A DNA stretch of 64,000 bases, from positions 37,361,287 to 37,425,286 of the forward strand of contig NC_091121.1 of assembly GCF_040183065.1 (NCBI RefSeq), written 5' to 3'. The stretch is from Periplaneta americana. Lineage: Eukaryota; Arthropoda; Insecta; Blattodea; Blattidae. A program made the translations under genes and the position numbers. The notes beneath the pieces are model-generated. The model was not told the origin of the DNA. It saw nothing but the letters and a program-made list of their open reading frames with translations, and ran no database searches. This document shows positions 33,790 through 43,700 of this stretch, piece by piece (position 1 is the first letter of the stretch; each line of letters opens with the position of its first letter).

Positions 33790-34205
33790 CAGGGTGTTCC
33801 GAAACTATTCCTTCAAATGAATACAGAAGGTAGAGAACATGAAAGCAAATACAGTTCGATAAGGAATATATGGTCTCTGAAGTCAACTTGTAATGTTATG
33901 GAACATTATGTTAGTGGTGCTGACGTAAGCTGTCATTGCGGACATGCCAGGTATCTTTGAGCGGACACGACAATCAATGGTCCGACGATGTACTGCGTGC
34001 ATACAGGCTAATGGTCGCGCATTCGAGCAGTTCCTGTGAATGCAACTGATGTAATTAGCATGCTAAACTACCTTCTGTGTAAATCGTCCCTAGGATCAGA
34101 AATTGCCTTCAGGGACCATATGTACCATTACAAAATATACTCGTATTTGTTTTGATGTTCTCTACCTCCTGTATTATTTTGAGCGAATAGTTTCGGAACA
34201 CCCTG
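33790..34205 (+). mobile_element. DD41D-type mariner deletion derivative, 416 bp
   Basis: TIRs of about 60 bp (CAGGGTGTTCCGAAACTATT and its inverted copy) with TA on both sides (33788-33789, 34206-34207). On the plus strand about 33937-34039 encodes DMPGIFERTRQSMVRRCTA, CIQANGRAFEQFL, stop. This matches the extreme C-terminus of the transposase at 40804 (VWDRVRRSMRHRCEVCIQAGG, GHFEHLL). The rest of the gene is deleted. A non-autonomous relative, not an exact deletion product of that copy because TIRs differ. Confidence 0.8.
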
Positions 34206-34834
34206 TATATTGTTTCAGGATTAAATTCAGATTCCACCAGCAGATTATTGCGATGATGCAAAATATCAATTTCTAGATTTTCGCAGAAAAGCACGTATTT
34301 AGATCTGTAATGACGAAGACGTGGTTTAAGGTAAATCGTCCCTAGGATCAGAAATTGCCTTCAGGGACCATATGTACCATTACAAAATATACTCGTATTT
34401 GTTTTGATGTTCTCTACCTCCTGTATTATTTTGAACGAATAGTTTCGGAACACCCTGTATATTGTTTCAGGATTAAATTCAGATTCCACCAGCAGATTAT
34501 TGCGATGATGCAAAATATCAATTTCTAGATTTTCGCAGAAAAACACGTATTTAGATCTGTAATGACGAAGACGTGGTTTAAGGTAAATCGTCCCTAGGAT
34601 CAGAAATTGCCTTCAGGGACCATATGTACCATTACAAAATATACTCGTATTTGTTTTGATGTTCTCTACCTCCTGTATTATTTTGAACGAATAGTTTCGG
34701 AACTCCCTGTATATTGTTTCAGGATTAAATTCAGATTCCACCAGCATATTATTGGGATGATGCAAAATATCAATTTCTAGATTTTCGCAGAAAAGCAGGT
34801 ATTTAGATCTGTAATGACGAAGACGTGGTTTAAG
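34079..34834. repeat. Tandem triplication, exactly 3 x 252 bp
   Basis: Units start at 34079, 34331 and 34583 and end at 34834, with only a few substitutions between them. Each unit contains the right end of the mariner derivative (…CGGAACACCCTGTA; third unit CGGAACTCCCTGTA) plus about 125 bp of flank. The 61-codon minus-strand frames in units 1 and 2 are copies of the same unlikely ORF. Confidence 0.96.
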
Positions 34835-35491
34835 GTATACTATGGTTCCACTGTATGCAAAATAAAAGGAACAGTTTTGTATCTTTACCAGAAATGAAAG
34901 GAAAACAAACGCGATTTTTATTTGCCTATATTCTGTACTTGATACTATGGACTTATCATAGAGATACAGAAATTTTCAGAGCAATGAATCCTGAAGTACG
35001 AATTTCCATGAAGACAGATAACTGCCGGTTGAAGATACATGAAAAGCAGAAAAGAGCATTTAAAAAGTCAGACGATGTGACACAGTTTACTTGAGCGTAG
35101 GTGGCAGTATGCGAGATGCAACGAGAGACTTCCAGACACTCAACATCAAAGGAGAATGCGAAGGACACTGCGCACAATTCTCTCATCCTGTGGTTTTGCA
35201 TCGGACTCTAATGTAACAAGAAGTTTCTGGGCCTTTATTGTACAACAGAAGGTCGAAAGTCATGTACTGTGCACTGCTAGGGAATCCCCCTTTGCTACAA
35301 GTTACATAGCAGAAAACTGTTTTTAATAGAGGTACTTCGCAAGCACTGTGCAAATATCTTGCGGGACAGACTCTGTTATCTAATCTGCCCTTGAACTGAA
35401 GGTCGATTCCGAAAGGGGGCATTAATTTGTTTATTTACTTATTTATTTATTTACATATTATTTATTTTTATTTATCTATTTTTTGTTTATT
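34835..35491. other. Unassigned region, TTTA-rich at the right
   Basis: Overlapping frames (34855-35094 plus, 34956-35201 minus, 35183-35422 minus) have no recognisable domain. 35425-35480 is TTTATTTA-rich. Confidence 0.4.
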
Positions 35492-36361
35492 GTGGTCCTC
35501 CAGGTTGGGGGTTGGGCGAAGGGCTAACAACCCATCACCGTACAAAACAGCTTGTTACGAATCCCTACAATAAGCCTCGGAATAGGACTGATTCTCCTGC
35601 ACGACCACAGCAAAGGAATAAGGTTTTGAGATTTGGCACTTGGAACGTAACTAGTCTTTAGAGAACAGGAGGGGTAACATTAGTAGCAAAAGAACTAGCT
35701 AGATATAGAATAGACTTCGTGGGAGTACAAGAGGTTAGGTTAGATGGGAATGGCGTATCACAAATAGGAGATTACTTGTTGTATTATGGGGAAGGAAACA
35801 ATAATCACCAATTAGGAACAGGATTCTTTGTTCATAAAAGAATAAAATCAGCAGTAAACAAGGTCGAATTTATCAGTGACAGGTTATCATAGTTAGTACT
35901 TAAGGGTAGATGGTGCAACACCATAGTTATAAATGCTCACGCCCCCTACAAAAGATTGTTTGAGAATAAGGTGCTTAGGAAAATATTTGGGGCTAAGAGG
36001 GATGAAGTTACAGGAGAATGGAGAAAGTTACACAACGCAGAACTGCACGCATTGTATTCTTCACCTGACATAATTAGGAACAGAAAATCCAGACGTTTGA
36101 GATGGGCAGGGCATGTAGGACGTATGGGCGAATCCAGAAATGCATATAGAGTGTTAGCTGGGAGACCGGAGGGAAAAAGACCTTTAGGGAGGCCGAGACG
36201 TAGATGGGAGGATAATATTAAAATGGATTTGAGGGAGGTGGGATATGATGATAGAGACTGGCTTAATCTTGCACAGGATAGGGACCGATGGCGGGCTTAT
36301 GTGAGGGAGGCAATGAACCTTCGGGTTCCTCAAAAGCCATTTGTAAGTAAGTAAGTAAGTA
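35492..36361 (+). mobile_element. RTE-like LINE (family 1), internally deleted: endonuclease start fused to C-terminus
   Basis: The 5' leader (GGGTTGGGCGAAGGGCTAAC, ACAGCTTGTTACGAATCC) continues into the N-terminal AP-endonuclease. This reads LRFGTWNVTSL, stop, ELARYRIDFVGVQEVRLDG, GEGNNNHQLGTGFFVHKRI, a stop near 35888, GRWCNTIVINAHAPYK. It is the only place in the window where the family's endonuclease domain is visible (catalytic-type GTWN, QE and NAHAP blocks). At about 35950 the sequence jumps to [20 protein letters not shown] and continues intact to NLRVPQKPFVSK and the TAAG tail. The RT is entirely deleted. Confidence 0.87.
35956..36354 (+). pseudogene. Family-1 LINE C-terminal domain, 132-codon frame
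   Basis: Open frame over the C-terminal part of the deleted copy: [56 protein letters not shown]. The normal stop after NLRVP is changed (TTAA to TCAA), so it reads on for seven residues. No catalytic region. Confidence 0.75.
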
Positions 36362-36385
36362 TTGTTTGTTTATTTGTATATATAT

Positions 36386-36642
36386 GAAGAGATCGCAAGA
36401 AAAACGATGAATGTCACAGTTTTCTTAAGGTTGATGTCATTATCTAATTCAATGGATCACTGCGAAATTTAATTTGTTCTTATGAAAAATGGTAAAAAGG
36501 AGTATTATCACCACGAATACAGTAATTTTTACCTTTATTGTCTATAGAAACAGCACTACATCTTGCAGTTATAGACTCAATTAGATCATTATCTAATCCT
36601 TAACAGAAATGTGACATTCATCGTTTTTCCCGCGAACTCTTC
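36386..36642. mobile_element. MITE with about 35-bp TIRs
   Basis: Left end GAAGAGATCGCAAGAAAAAC then GATGAATGTCACA. The right end is the inverted form, TGTGACATTCATCGTTTTTC then CCGCGAACTCTTC. 257 bp, no coding capacity. ATAT flanks each side. Confidence 0.8.
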
Positions 36643-36669
36643 ATATGTATTTAGATTTATTTATTTGTT

Positions 36670-36930
36670 TACTTACTTACTTACTGGCTCTTAAGGAACC
36701 CGGAGGTTCATTGCCGCCCTCACATAAGCCCGCCATTGGTCCCTATCCTGAGCAAGATTAATCCAGTCTCTATCATCATATCCCACCTCTCTCAAATATT
36801 ATCTACCCATCTACGTCTCGGCCTCCCCAAAGGTCTTTTCCCCTCTGGCCTCCCAACTAACACTCTATATGCATTTCTGGATTCGCCCATACGTGCTACA
36901 TGCCCTGCCCATCTCAAAAGTCTGGATTTA
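36670..36930 (-). mobile_element. RTE-like LINE (family 1), 3' fragment
   Basis: A CTTACTTACTTACTGGCT tail at the left, then the C-terminal coding end to CTCAAAAGTCTGGATTT. A short deletion lies between CTCTCAAAT and ATTATC. Tail-to-tail with the plus copy at 35492-36361. Confidence 0.88.
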
Positions 36931-37287
36931 TTTGTTTACATAATTTAATTATTATTTATTTCATTTAATTAATCTTTTTTTCATTTCGTTATTCATTTTT
37001 TCATATATTTATTTTTTCATATTAATCTGTGGAAGCACGTAGGCCTACTGTACACTGATCAGAACTGACCATCCAAAATCATTGCCAATTATATATCGAT
37101 TTTATTTAATATTCGTGTTTGTTTTCTTTTTTTATCATTATTTTATTACATTCCATTTTGTTATATTCTACCTTACGTTTTCCATATTAACCATTTGTAC
37201 TAAATGAGTTGCTTTTACTATATTCCAATGTATTTTACTTTCTTTTTTCTATTATTGTATTACGAGTATTTTCATGTTGTTTAGTGT

Positions 37288-37290
37288 CGA

Positions 37291-37351
<61 letters not shown>
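37288..37351. repeat. (ATT)n microsatellite
   Basis: About 64 bp ATT array just upstream of a LINE 3' hairpin. Confidence 0.95.
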
Positions 37352-37415
37352 TGTAATATGTTAGTATTTGTTCTTTAAGATTTCGTTAAAGTTGAACTGT
37401 TTGTATATTTTGTGA

Positions 37416-37475
37416 CCTGGTAGAGTGTAAGAGAAGGCTCTATGGCCTTAAGTCTGCCAGTATAAATAAAGAATA
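37416..37475 (+). other. LINE 3'-terminal two-stem hairpin, copy 4
   Basis: Outer stem CTGG (37417-37420)/CCAG (37457-37460). Inner stem AAGGC (37434-37438)/GCCTT (37445-37449) with a T·G wobble where other copies have C-G. Ends TATAAATAAAGAATAAA. Confidence 0.75.
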
Positions 37476-37940
37476 AATGTTTTGGGAGAAGAAGTGTCGG
37501 TCGAACAGCGAAAAGGTTCATACAACAAATTAAAAAAAAATACCGCAACAGGCTAAAGAGTTTGCAGCTTTAGGAAGAAGAAAAACATCAAAATTCAATA
37601 AAACATCAAAATTGCAATGAGTATGGCAAATGTGTATTAACTATAAAGTGTAAGAAATATAAAAAGAACTTGCTACTTACTCCCAGTGTCCAGAAATGTA
37701 GAATCCATGTGTCACCAGTTCCTGAAATAAAAAATGTATTAATATCAATTTTATTGAACAAACCTCTATTATACGTAACGCTACAGTCATAACAGATAGA
37801 AATTTATAACTAGCGTCATGAAAATGACTCACATTAAGAAAGATTTATTTATAATTTGAGTGTGTCTCCGGGGGTGGCCCTACATCGTGTAAACTACACA
37901 GATAAGGATTTTCGCTACGTGTTGGGGTCTTGTGTTGGTC
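37476..37940. other. Unassigned spacer
   Basis: No supported feature. Confidence 0.4.
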
Positions 37941-38095
37941 CTAGATCAGGCATGTCAAGCAATGGCATATTCTACCCCCTGACAAGGAGTCTAAGGAGTA
38001 TCGCTGACAGAATCGCACGCAGGCACACGCGTCTAAGACACTGTTACACCTCGGTTAAAGGCTAGAAATGCCTGCACTTGACATGTTCGATCTAG
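37941..38095. mobile_element. Small inverted-repeat element with CTAGATC termini
   Basis: CTAGATCAGGCATGTCAAGC at left and CTTGACATGTTCGATCTAG at right are imperfect inverted repeats over about 35 bp. 155 bp long. The termini share CTAGATC with the MITE at 15792-16023. Confidence 0.6.
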
Positions 38096-38292
38096 ATTAT
38101 GTAACGATTTGAAAAGAATGTCAACCATGGAGCCATGAATTTGAAGATTTAGGATCAAGAGAGAGGAATTATTCTAAACCAATACAATAATTTTAATATA
38201 TCTTGATTACACAACTTTTAACACTGTATCACTTCGGAATATGTATGATAAGAACTTTCCTCTGTTAAATATTTAACGTACCTTTTTAACAT

Positions 38293-38320
38293 GTTTCGAC
38301 CTATTTTCGGTCATCTTCGG
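38293..38320 (-). other. Hammerhead-like motif at PLE 3' end
   Basis: Minus strand: CCGAAGAT, stem GACC, loop GAAAATA, stem GGTC, GAAAC, ATG. Nearly the same as 19814-19841 on the plus strand. Confidence 0.6.
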
Positions 38321-38745
38321 AACTAGTCGTTGTTGGTCTTGGCGCCTCTTGTTTCCTGTGTGGGTGCGTTCGTAGTGTGGAGTCAAAGAGTGTATGTGTT
38401 TTAAAGTTGAGTTTTGTGTTGAGAGTATCGTTGGGGTGTGTTTTCGTGTGTCTGTATATTTCATATTGTTCTAGTGTGTTGAGTTTCTGGCTTTTTGGTT
38501 GGATGTGCAGTATTTCCATGTCTGTGTTGATGTCTCTGTAGTTGTGGTTGGCATTTGTGATGTGTTCTGCATATGTAGAGGTGTTTTGTAATTTTGTTAT
38601 GGCTGTGATGTGTTCTTTGTAACGTGTTTGAAATGATCTACCTGCCTGTCCCATGTAGAAGTTGTTGCAGGTGTTGCATTTGAATTTGTATACGCCTGTG
38701 TGGTTGTATTTGTTTGTTTGTGTTGCTTGTGTGTTGAGATGTTTT
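38301..38745 (-). CDS. PLE GIY-YIG endonuclease domain, truncated
   Basis: The open frame reads (before the first methionine) NHTGVYKFKCNTCNNFYMGQ, then AGRSFQTRYKEH, TSTYAEHITNANHNYRDINT, EILHIQPKSQKLNTLEQYEI, LFDSTLRTHPH and ends TTSSEDDRK. GVY and FYMG correspond to the GIY and YIG blocks; the second has methionine for isoleucine. The RT domain normally N-terminal to it is absent. The reading frame is otherwise intact here, in contrast to the related copies at 19629 and 31495. Confidence 0.82.
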
Positions 38746-38913
38746 ATAGAGTGTTATTTGTTCTGTATGCGATGTTGTAGTTTGATTTCTTGAATGAGGT
38801 TGCAATTTTATGTGTGTTTTTGTTTTCGTATGTTAGCAACATGTTAACAACGTATGTTAAAAATTTAACACAGGAAAGTTCTTATCATACATATTACAAA
38901 ATAATTTTAATAT

Positions 38914-39683
38914 TGTGACGGCCGCGTGAGATTCGATCTCACGACCGGCGGATGAAGGGCTAAGTCAGCCGTTATTCGGGCAGGTTGCGCGCGCATCTGC
39001 TTCCTGGGGCATGTGCTATGGCGGAGAGAAGAGAGGGGAAAGTAAAGCAGCTGGTGACTGAGGAGAAAAATCCAGAGAAGTCTGGATAGGCGTTATCTTC
39101 TAGGCATCTGTCGACCGACCGCGAACTCTCCAGAAACTATGGCTTAGTTATAAATACAACGCGCGAGTGAACTTGAGCAGTTTAGTTTAGTTAGTTTCAG
39201 TGTTGTAGTCTGTGAACAGCAAGCCAGTCTTGTGTAGCAGTGAAGCCAGCTTCGAGTCCGGAGTCCGACTTGAGTGTGTCCGCAGCTGTGTGAGCATTTG
39301 AAGTCCTGAGTTCGAGTGCAGTGGACCGCAGTTGGGGGACCTGAGTTCGAGGTTCAGTTGACTGACTCTGAAGTTCTGTGGTTCAAGATACTGTGAACTT
39401 GAGTGACTGCGCTAGAAGAACTAGCCAAGGCAAAACGAACTGAGAACTGAGAACTGACAGTTCTGATTTGTAAATAGTGCTTTGTGAACATAGTTAAAAT
39501 TAAGAGTTTATTATTGTTCTCAATAATCCAAGCATATTGTCATTGTCGTCTGTGGAGTGCAATAACGAATACTGTGTTGCTGTGTGGAGAGCAAATCCCA
39601 TTGTTGACGGGAGTAGAATTCAATTGTAGAGTTATTGTTGTGAGAATAAAACTATATTAGTGTTTTTGAATTTGAAAGTTACA
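38914..39683 (+). mobile_element. Solo LTR (probably Ty3/gypsy-type), 770 bp
   Basis: Starts TGTGACGG and ends GTTACA (TG...CA). ATAT occurs on each side (38910-38913, 39684-39687). Internal signals: TATA box TATAAATA at 39149-39156, polyadenylation signal AATAAA at 39655-39660, and a short palindrome GAGATTCGATCTC near the 5' end. No gag/pol follows, so the internal region was lost by LTR recombination. The insertion abuts the PLE's right TSD. Orientation is from the TATA and AATAAA order; the superfamily is inferred from TSD length and ends. Confidence 0.72.
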
Positions 39684-39818
39684 ATATCTACATCACTTTA
39701 AAATGCTGATTTTAAGGAAAATACTCGCAAACAAATTAGAATAGACTGCAATACACATAGATCTTCTGTTTTGTAAATTTGAACAATACTATAATGTAAT
39801 AATTGTGACACTAGTGTT

Positions 39819-40074
39819 GTCCACCACAGGGAGTAGTGGTGTGCGTGTCAGACTACGAAACTGCAGACCCGGGTTTAAATTCTGATTGGAACAAATTACC
39901 TGAATGAGGTTTATCCGGGGTTTCCTCTCAACCCTTTAAGAACAAATAATGCTGAGTAACTTTTGGGGCTGGTTCCTGGACTCATTTCGATGGCACTATC
40001 ACCTTCATTTCACTGAGACGCTAGATAACCATAGCAGTGAATAAAGCGTCGTAAAATAGCCAAAATCGAAACAA
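39819..40074 (+). mobile_element. tRNA-derived SINE, full-length-like, 7-bp TSD
   Basis: TAGTGTT flanks (39812-39818, 40075-40081). The head resembles a tRNA (AGTAGTGGTGTGCGTGTCAG, then ACCCGGGTTTAAATTC as a decayed B box). The body has TACCTGAATGAGGTTTATCC, GGGGTTTCCTCTCAACCC, CACCTTCATTTCACTGAGAC and the 3' end AAAGCGTCGTAAAATAGCC. From recall this SINE family is widespread in insects. Confidence 0.83.
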
Positions 40075-40219
40075 TAGTGTTAAGAAGCACTGATTACACA
40101 TCCGAGTGCGGTTGTTTAAAACCTGAGGTTCACCGAAGACGAGGATTGGAAAGCAAGCTTTTCAACATTGAATCACACACTATTTTGTACTAAAATAATT
40201 TCAAAATAGAAACCAAATT

Positions 40220-40221
<2 letters not shown>

Positions 40222-40258
<37 letters not shown>

Positions 40259-40260
40259 TT
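40222..40260. repeat. (AAT)n microsatellite
   Basis: AAT array about 38 bp. Confidence 0.95.
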
Positions 40261-40290
40261 AATAACAACATTTGGTAATAATAACATTAA

Positions 40291-40443
40291 TTGGGAGACT
40301 GGAGGGAAAAAGACCTTTGGGGACGCAGAGACGTAGATGGGATGATAATATTAAAATGGATTTGAGGGAGGTGGGATATAATTGTAGAGATTAATCTTGC
40401 TCAAGATAGGGACCAATGGCGGGCTTATGTGACGGCGGCAATG
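40291..40443 (+). mobile_element. RTE-like LINE (family 1), short internal 3' fragment
   Basis: GGGAGACTGGAGGGAAAAAG through ATGGATTTGAGGGAGGTGGG to GTGACGGCGGCAATG. Lacks the terminal TAAG tail; a 10-bp deletion at GTAGAGATTAATC. Confidence 0.88.
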
Positions 40444-40454
40444 GTATTTTGCAA

Positions 40455-40583
40455 GCAACTTCAAATTAGTGTAACTCTGAAAATATTGAGATTAGGGCAC
40501 ATGTTTATATGACATGTTTTGCTCAGAATGTCTTCGGAAATAAGCTCCGTAAGTGACGGTAAATCCTCGTAAATCACCCTGTA
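40455..40583 (-). mobile_element. Mariner-like MITE end fragment
   Basis: On the minus strand it starts TACAGGGTGATTTACGAGGA (ending here at ATCACCCTGTA) and runs ...CGGAGCTTATTTCCGAAGAC to ACTAATTTGAAGTTGC. From recall this terminus is a common insect TA-flanked repeat. Only one end is present. Confidence 0.6.
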
Positions 40584-40636
40584 TATTTTTTAAATTCACA
40601 TTCTGATTTGACCTTTCCTAGCATTTCTTCGTAATA

Positions 40637-42041
40637 CAGGGTGTTTCAAAAATACGGGGCATAATTTCAGGTATGTATTTCCCACATGTAGACAATCAAA
40701 ATTGTTCATTACAACATGTGTCCGGAAATGCTTCATTTCCGAGTTATTGCCTTCACAACATTGAAATTCACCGGAACGTTTTTCTTTCCGCAGGTCGTTG
40801 TCATTACAGAAGATGTTCAAAATGTCCACCTCCTGCTTGAATACAGACCTCACATCGATGTCTCATTGACCTGCGAACACGATCCCAAACTCCAGGAGTA
40901 TTGCGTATGTCCTCAGAACATGCCACAATTCGATTCCGAAGGGATTCCAAATCAAGCACCGGAGACGAATAAACCAAAGATTTTAAATGGCCCCACAAGT
41001 AGAAATCGAGAGGGTTCAGATTAGGTGAGCGTGTAAGCCAAGCAATTGGGCCACTTCTACCTATCCATCGATCAGGGAACCTTCGATCCAAGTACCGGCG
41101 AGCCGTACGACTGAAGTGTGCAGGAGCGCCATCATGCAAGAAGTGAATGTGTTGACGATTGATCAGTGGAGTGTCTTCTAAAACATGAGGTATGGTGTTT
41201 TCCAGGAAGTTTGTGTACGCCTGCCCCGTAAGTCTGTTTACAAGTACATGGGGTCCAACTAATCGATCACCAATGATACCGGCCCACATGTTGAGGGAGA
41301 ACCGCACCTGGTGATGAGACGGAACAGTTCCACGTGGGTTTTCATACGCCCATACATGCTGATTGTGGAAATTTGTTATGCCATCTCGTGTGAACTGTGC
41401 TTCATCTGTAAATAATACTAAGGCAGGAAAGTTCTGCTGCAAGAACCACTGACAGAACCTAACTCGTGCATGGTAATCTGCTGGTGACAGAGCCTGTACA
41501 CGTTGCAAATGGTAAGGATACAATTGATACTCTTTCAACAGTTTTCAGACAGTCGTATGAGGAACATTGACTTGCAACGCTACCCTTCGTGTGCTGATAG
41601 AAGGAGTCATGTTCACAGCCTCCAGAATCTCCTCCTGTACTTCTGGAGTTGTAGATCTTGGTCGTCCCCTTCCCAAACCAGGCCATACTCGCACAGACGG
41701 TAATGAAGACGTACAAATGTCTTCCGATCTGGACATTGTCGCTGCGGGTACCTCTCCTAGTACAAACGACGAGCCAGCGCAGCATTGCCGTCCGCCTTAC
41801 CGTACATGAAGTGTATCTCTGCCAGCTCTTGATTTGAATACATGTCGCACAGTCTAACGCCTACACAACACTGAATGTAACCTTCGCCTCGGAATGAACT
41901 CGGAATGTGAATTTCAATGTTGTGAAGGCCATAACTCGGAAATAAAGCATTTCCGGACACATGTTGTAATGAACTATTTTGATTGTCTACATGTGGGAAA
42001 TACATACCTGAAATTATGCCCCGTATTTTTTAAACATCCTG
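40637..42041 (-). mobile_element. DD41D mariner-like transposon with 135-bp TIRs
   Basis: TIRs run 40637-40771 and 41907-42041, about 95% identical by eye, starting CAGGGTGTTTCAAAAATACG at left and CAGGATGTTTAAAAAATACG at right. TA lies on both sides (40635-40636, 42042-42043). It encodes one degraded transposase on the minus strand. Long TIRs and CAGGGTG ends match the shorter deletion derivative at 33790. Confidence 0.9.
40804..41843 (-). pseudogene. DD41D mariner transposase, disrupted
   Basis: From the start at 41843 it reads MYSNQELAEIHFMYGKADGN then ALARRLY, a TAG stop (41757-41759), and ERYPQRQCPDRKTFVRLHY. A frameshift follows near 41690, then GLGRGRPRSTTPEVQEEILE (helix-turn-helix region). 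A TGA at 41545-41547 stands where Trp is expected after NVPHTTV. A 244-codon frame then carries the catalytic core: LVLFTDEAQFTRDG, HFLHDGAPAHFSRTA and SPNLNPLDFYLWGHL. The spacing between the second and third catalytic aspartates (HDGA to PLD) is 41 residues, the DD41D signature. SPN replaces the usual SPD, but that D is not catalytic. Two stops plus one frameshift make it inactive; the catalytic triad remains. Confidence 0.88.
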
Positions 42042-42049
42042 TATATAGG

Positions 42050-42584
42050 ACATAGATTTTTCTTAATATTGATTATACTGGTGTTTCAAAATCAGTGTAT
42101 TTTGTAAGAAACTTTCTAAGCTGTGAACATTTCAATTTATATAAAGGAATATGAGATAAAGATCAATTTTGCGTAAATATGCGTAATATTCAGAACTTTT
42201 GAAAATGGGGTATATGAAGAGGAAGCTGTTTCATCTAAAATAACTTTTCTAGAGGTTGCACGTGAAGCGACCATTCTTGTGTTTTCAGTAATATGTAGTA
42301 CAGTATGTAGGCCTACATATTTTTGGATTGAATTTAAAAATTAGAACAAAGAAAAATGACAATTTATGTATTTATAATTAAATTATTTAAAATATGTATT
42401 TACAGTAAAATATTACAAAAATTATACATTTTTATGTGAAATAAATTACTGCGTTCTGGTTCAGAAATGCTGTCTTAGTTACAGTCTTTTATATACAAGC
42501 AAAAAAATATATATGTATTTTGATAACTCTAAAATATCCAGTCTATCTTCTGAGAAATCACATATATAAAGTAAAGAATACAAT

Positions 42585-42628
<44 letters not shown>

Positions 42629-43515
42629 GGGATTAGGCCTTTCGACCTGTTCCGCCCTCTCAAAGAAATTGATCTCTCATAATACATTAATAATACAATA
42701 TTATAATAATATAATAACACAATAATAATTATATTTCTCACTAAAACATTTTCATAAAATTGTACGTATTTACTAATACTTGTATATTTGGTATATTTTG
42801 TCCTTCAGGGCAACCCCTATTTTAGGGGAAGTTTGTAAAATCCATAAATTTATTTACATAAACATCCTTACCTAATAATGCACGTAAAATTAAGAGCATT
42901 TAAAGCTTTTTATTGCTTTATAAGATGCCTTGAACTCCGACTGTTATTTTTATCTTCTTTTGTGTTCCACACAATTCAATTAGTCTTGAAAACGGTGTTA
43001 AAAGAAGAAAGCTAAACACGAACACTGGGCAATAGCTCAATCACAAAGTTTTGAGCTGATGTATTTGATCTCTGTTCTTCGACCAACAAGAGAACGACTC
43101 TACTTTTCGTCTCATTAAGTTGTCAGGCCTGGCTGGCGTCTCTCAGCCCCCAAGTACTCCAGTTTGATCTCACAAGCAAGAAAACCGTGGAAGAAAGTAA
43201 AGAGCAAGTTAAAGACTGCGAAGAACTAAAAAAACAACTGAAACTACGTATATTTTATAAGAAAACTGCTGACTTTTGCACAAAGTTGGCAATACTATCG
43301 TTAACTACAAGGCTTAGCAAAAAGGTTCTGCTTTATAAACAAAACTTCAGATGTATTCGGGCTCCAGCCACGCCAAAAAAGGAGCGAATAAGGAGCGATT
43401 TATGCATTTAATAATGCTCCCGTAACATGTGACCAGTCTTTGTGTTGCGGAATTGTGGGGAACTAATTACAGAGAAAGAAAACAAGTGAAAGAGGTAAGA
43501 AAAATAGAGGAACAT
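42050..43515. other. Unassigned region with an (ATC)n microsatellite
   Basis: ATC array at 42587-42628. The ORFs at 42529-42741 (through the array) and 43187-43411 have no recognisable domain. Nothing else supported. Confidence 0.45.
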
Positions 43516-43700
43516 CACAGTCTAGTATATAAAGTCACGAAGCTTGAGCTGTTGAGGGTACTAGGAACACTAGACTGTGCCGGTACTATTTCGCATTGTC
43601 TGTGATGAGGCGATAGTAGCGATCCTAGTGGTTAGTAACTATATAATGGATGCATATCCCCTACGCTATGAGCTTCGTGACTGTATATACTAGACTGTGG
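43516..43700. mobile_element. MITE with about 30-bp TIRs
   Basis: CACAGTCTAGTATATAAAGT at left and its inverted partner ACTGTATATACTAGACTGTG at right; both then share CACGAAGCT. 185 bp, no coding capacity. TSD not clear. Confidence 0.78.

Larger units (their letters stand above)
38200..38899 (-). mobile_element. Penelope-like element, 5'-truncated, with 14-bp TSD
   Basis: AATAATTTTAATAT flanks both sides (38186-38199, 38900-38913). Both ends carry the same approximately 40-bp sequence in inverted orientation: TATGATAAGAACTTTCC near 38243 and GGAAAGTTCTTATCATA near 38874. Such inverted end repeats are known in PLEs. The coding part is the GIY-YIG domain described separately. A hammerhead-like motif lies at 38293-38320. 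Confidence 0.85.

Noticed and set aside
34109..34546. Two near-identical 61-codon minus-strand ORFs
   Set aside because: They repeat because of the 252-bp tandem array; the sequence includes a mariner terminus.
42587..42628. Possible CRISPR-like or regulatory repeat
   Set aside because: Simple (ATC)n microsatellite in eukaryotic DNA; no spacers. No CRISPR array exists in this window.
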